Source: Pseudomonas fluorescens
GTDB lineage: Bacteria; Pseudomonadota; Gammaproteobacteria; Pseudomonadales; Pseudomonadaceae
DNA length: 64,000 nt
Direction of reading: 5' to 3'
NCBI RefSeq assembly: GCF_019212185.1
Contig: NZ_CP078138.1
Location: 3,392,501 to 3,456,500, forward strand
Shown here: piece after piece, positions 61,748-64,000 of the stretch
Position numbering within the stretch: the stretch's first letter is position 1
Layout: each line of letters opens with the position of its first letter
The notes under the pieces: model-generated
Seen by the model: the letters and a program-made list of their open reading frames with translations, nothing else
What the model was told of the DNA's origin: nothing
Database searches by the model: none
Program-made: the position numbers and the translations under genes

Positions 61748-63847
61748 TCACGCATGGCCGAGGCGAATCAACGCGTCGACCGCAGTCGTGCCAGCGGCGC
61801 CGACCAACAATGGGTTCACATCGAGTTCCAGCAGTTGCCCGGCGTTTTCGCAGGCGTAGTCGGCGACCGCGCGAATTGCCGCGACCAGACTGTCGAGGTC
61901 CGCCGCTTCACGGCCGCGAAAGCCTTGCAGCAAGGCGGCGCTGCGCAGACTCAGCAGCGCGTTGCGGATCGCACCGTCGGTGGTTGGCAGCAACAGGCAG
62001 CGGCTGTCCTTGAGCAACTCGACCAGCACGCCGCCGGCGCCGATCACCAGGGCCAGGGCGAAATCGCTCTCGCGCTTGATCCCGACAATCAGCTCGGCCA
62101 GCGGTGGCTGGGCCATCGGTTCCAGCAGCAGATGCTCGACCGCCACGTCAGGCGCGTAGGCTTTGATACTGGCGGTCATCTTTGTCAGAGCGGCGTCAAG
62201 AGCGGCTTCGTCCTTTAGATTGAGCGCCACGGCACCGGCCTCGGTCTTGTGCGGCAGTTGCGCACTGACGGCCTTGAGTACCAGCGGATAACCGAGCTTT
62301 TGCGCATCCTTAAGTGCATTGGCCGGCGTGCTCAGCACGCCGTTCGGCGTCGGCAGGCCAAAGGCGCGCAACGCTTGCTTCGAATCCCATTCGTTGAGCA
62401 ACCGGCCTTCGCCGGTGAGGGCTTGCGGGCACAGCGGCACCCGCGCCGATTCGCCCAGCGCCAACAAGGCTTGGCGATTTTGCTGATAACCGGCAATCCG
62501 CCCCCAGGCAGCCAGGCCATCCTCCACCCCTTGCAGGGCCGCTACGCCTTGGGCGTGCAGACGTTCACGGGCGTGAGGCGGCAGCAGTTCGGGGAAGGCC
62601 GAGGTGACGAAACCGGTCTTGCCATGGCGTAGCAGCGCCTTGCAATACAGGTCCAGCAGCAGGTCACATTCCTTTCGCTCGCCGGTGAATTCGGCCGGGT
62701 AATCGAGTACCAGCATTGCCGCATCGGCTTCGGTGCGCAGGGCACTGTCGAGCATGCGGTTCAGGGCTTCGCCGTCACCCCAGATCGCCGTGGTGAAGTC
62801 CAACGGGTTAACCAGGTTGGCGTAGCTCGGCAGCACCTGCGCCAGTTCGCCGACTTGTCCGTTGTCGAGCTTGGGCAGCGTCAATTCATTGCGTTCAGCG
62901 TAATCGGCGATCAGTCCCGCATCGCCGCCAGAACAGGCCAGCGCGATCAGGCTGTTGCCCGCCGGCAGGTTGCCGCAGGCCGCCGCTTTCAGGGTTTCGA
63001 CAAAGCTCACCGGACCGCTGACGCGGATCACCCCGAGGCGCTCGAACAGCGCGTCATACAAGGTATCGGAGCCAGACAACGAGCTGGTGTGACTTAGGGC
63101 CAGCTCGGCACCGATCTGCGACACCCCGGTTTTCAGGGCAATGATCGGGATGCCTTTCTCCAGTGCCTTGTGCGCGGCGCGGGCAAATCCCGGGACATTT
63201 TTCAGACCTTCCAGGTGCAAGCCGATGGCGGTGACGCGCGGCTCGTCGAGCAGCACGTCCATCAATTCGGCGACGCCCAGTTGCGCCTGGTTGCCCACCG
63301 AAGCCATGTAGGCCACCGGCAGCGAGCGATCGCTCATCGACAGGTTGTAGGCGAAGTTGCCGCTCTGGGTCAGCACCGCCACCCCCTTCTCCACCGCCTT
63401 GCCGCCATGGGCCACCGGCCACAACGCCGAGCTGTGCAAGTAATCCAGCAGGCCGTAGCAGTTGGGGCCGAGCAAGGCCATCTCGCCAGCGGCCTGCAGC
63501 AATTGTTGCTGCAAGGCCTGGCCTTCGGCTCCGGATTCGGCAAAGCCGGAGGCATAGCAGATCGCTCCGCCGGCACCGATGGCCGCCAGTTCGGCGACGC
63601 AGGTCAGGGTCAGCTCGCGGTTGGTGGCGATGAACACCGCGTCCGGGCCACAGGGCAGCTCGGCGATGCTGCGCACGCACGGCACGCCTTCGAGGCTGTC
63701 GTGCTGCGGGTTGACCAGCCACATTTGTCCAGCGTAGCCGCCTTCGGCACAGCGTTTGAGGGCACGGGCCATGCTGCGGCCGCCGACAAACGCCACGTGC
63801 TGTGGTGCGAGCAGGCGTTTGAGGTTGTCACGAATCATCTGGGACAT
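61748..63847 (-). CDS. ADP-forming acyl-CoA synthetase (acetate-CoA ligase family), single-chain
   Basis: 699 residues. An N-terminal CoA-binding Rossmann domain (LLAPQHVAFVGGRSMARALKRC, ALLGPNCYGLLDY) is followed by two ligase-CoA domains (LTQSGNFAYNLSM, LALSHTSSLSGSD) and a C-terminal ATP-grasp domain from about 480 (ALRAFGLPTPNGVLSTPANALKDAQKLGYPLVLKAVS, PHKTEAGAVALNL). The enzyme makes an acyl-CoA from an acid, ATP and CoA, giving ADP. It lies 10 bp before aruI and follows an acyl-CoA dehydrogenase. Together they suggest that the acid product of this pathway, or a related acid, is activated and desaturated. Confidence 0.88.
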   Translation of the reverse strand: MSQMIRDNLKRLLAPQHVAFVGGRSMARALKRCAEGGYAGQMWLVNPQHDSLEGVPCVRSIAELPCGPDAVFIATNRELTLTCVAELAAIGAGGAICYASGFAESGAEGQALQQQLLQAAGEMALLGPNCYGLLDYLHSSALWPVAHGGKAVEKGVAVLTQSGNFAYNLSMSDRSLPVAYMASVGNQAQLGVAELMDVLLDEPRVTAIGLHLEGLKNVPGFARAAHKALEKGIPIIALKTGVSQIGAELALSHTSSLSGSDTLYDALFERLGVIRVSGPVSFVETLKAAACGNLPAGNSLIALACSGGDAGLIADYAERNELTLPKLDNGQVGELAQVLPSYANLVNPLDFTTAIWGDGEALNRMLDSALRTEADAAMLVLDYPAEFTGERKECDLLLDLYCKALLRHGKTGFVTSAFPELLPPHARERLHAQGVAALQGVEDGLAAWGRIAGYQQNRQALLALGESARVPLCPQALTGEGRLLNEWDSKQALRAFGLPTPNGVLSTPANALKDAQKLGYPLVLKAVSAQLPHKTEAGAVALNLKDEAALDAALTKMTASIKAYAPDVAVEHLLLEPMAQPPLAELIVGIKRESDFALALVIGAGGVLVELLKDSRCLLLPTTDGAIRNALLSLRSAALLQGFRGREAADLDSLVAAIRAVADYACENAGQLLELDVNPLLVGAAGTTAVDALIRLGHA

Positions 63848-63866
63848 GGCAGTTCTCCGGAACCGA

Positions 63867-64000
63867 TCAACGCAGCAGTGGGCGCAGCAGCTCTCGGGAA
63901 ATGATGTGGCGCTGGATTTCCGACGTGCCTTCCCAGATCCGCTCGATCCGCGCGTTACGCCAAATGCGTTCCACCGGTCCCTCGTCCATCAAGCCCATGC
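63867..64000 (-). CDS. Acyl-CoA dehydrogenase, C-terminal end (5' part outside window)
   Basis: 44 in-frame codons ending at TGA 63867-63869. The text GPVERIWRNARIERIWEGTSEIQRHIISRELLRPLLR is the hallmark C-terminus of acyl-CoA dehydrogenases, where EGTSEIQR contacts FAD near the active site. It is 19 bp upstream of the acyl-CoA synthetase on the same strand, so it is the preceding gene of the operon. Confidence 0.9.
   Translation of the reverse strand, partial: MGLMDEGPVERIWRNARIERIWEGTSEIQRHIISRELLRPLLR

Overview
The window looks like a chromosomal segment of a Pseudomonas of the fluorescens/putida type. The signs are high GC, REP/REPIN repeats of the GTGGGAGC...CTTG kind, a gcd-oprB glucose pair, OprD and OprB porins, AruH/AruI arginine-transaminase genes and many LysR/LuxR-regulated catabolic islands. 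A dif-like site at 32022-32049 and a matching flip of FtsK-orienting octamers (GGGNAGGG) place the window at the replication terminus. No tRNA, rRNA, CRISPR array or complete insertion sequence was seen.

Layout. 1-13176 (minus) is one open frame: the first ~4390 codons of a giant surface adhesin with an LEPR motif, a DUF4347 domain, DUF11-like and SdrD-B-like modules, then VCBS-type repeats arranged in a 3669-bp higher-order repeat. 13.4-20.8 kb holds an aromatic-acid island (OprD porin, AAHS permease, Rieske oxygenase, VanB-like reductase, divergent MarR) followed by chorismate mutase-like, MaoC and DJ-1/PfpI genes. 20.9-24.7 kb is oprB-gcd, periplasmic glucose oxidation. 25.0-29.2 kb holds a secreted hypothetical protein, a periplasmic HIU-hydrolase/HbpS-like pair divergent from a CopRS-type two-component system, and TspO. 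29.4-33.0 kb is the terminus: a dTMP kinase-like gene, a lower-GC patch with a DUF900 lipoprotein and a small orphan gene, dif, and a frameshifted aminoglycoside phosphotransferase.

33.0-37.6 kb is an aromatic hydroxylase operon (FAD monooxygenase, DUF2783-like protein, ACS-type MFS, LuxR) plus a small periplasmic protein. 38.1-39.9 kb has an orphan tyrosine recombinase running tail-to-tail into a lysR gene broken by a 7-bp tandem duplication. 40.0-46.9 kb is a phosphonate island: PhnD-PhnC-PhnE importer, iron-dependent phosphonoacetaldehyde reductase-like dehydrogenase, OPA-type MFS, LysR and phosphonoacetaldehyde hydrolase PhnX. No PhnW is present, which suggests use of 2-hydroxyethylphosphonate. 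46.9-50.4 kb is an amine module (LuxR, class III aminotransferase, PotF-like binding protein).

From 51.6 kb to the right edge everything is on the minus strand: acyl-CoA dehydrogenase (partial), ADP-forming acyl-CoA synthetase, AruI, AruH and aldehyde dehydrogenase, then, after a hairpin, a Dpp/Opp-type ABC importer and a flavodoxin-fold quinone reductase. The likely logic is import, transamination, decarboxylation, aldehyde oxidation and CoA-dependent degradation of arginine or a related guanidino compound.
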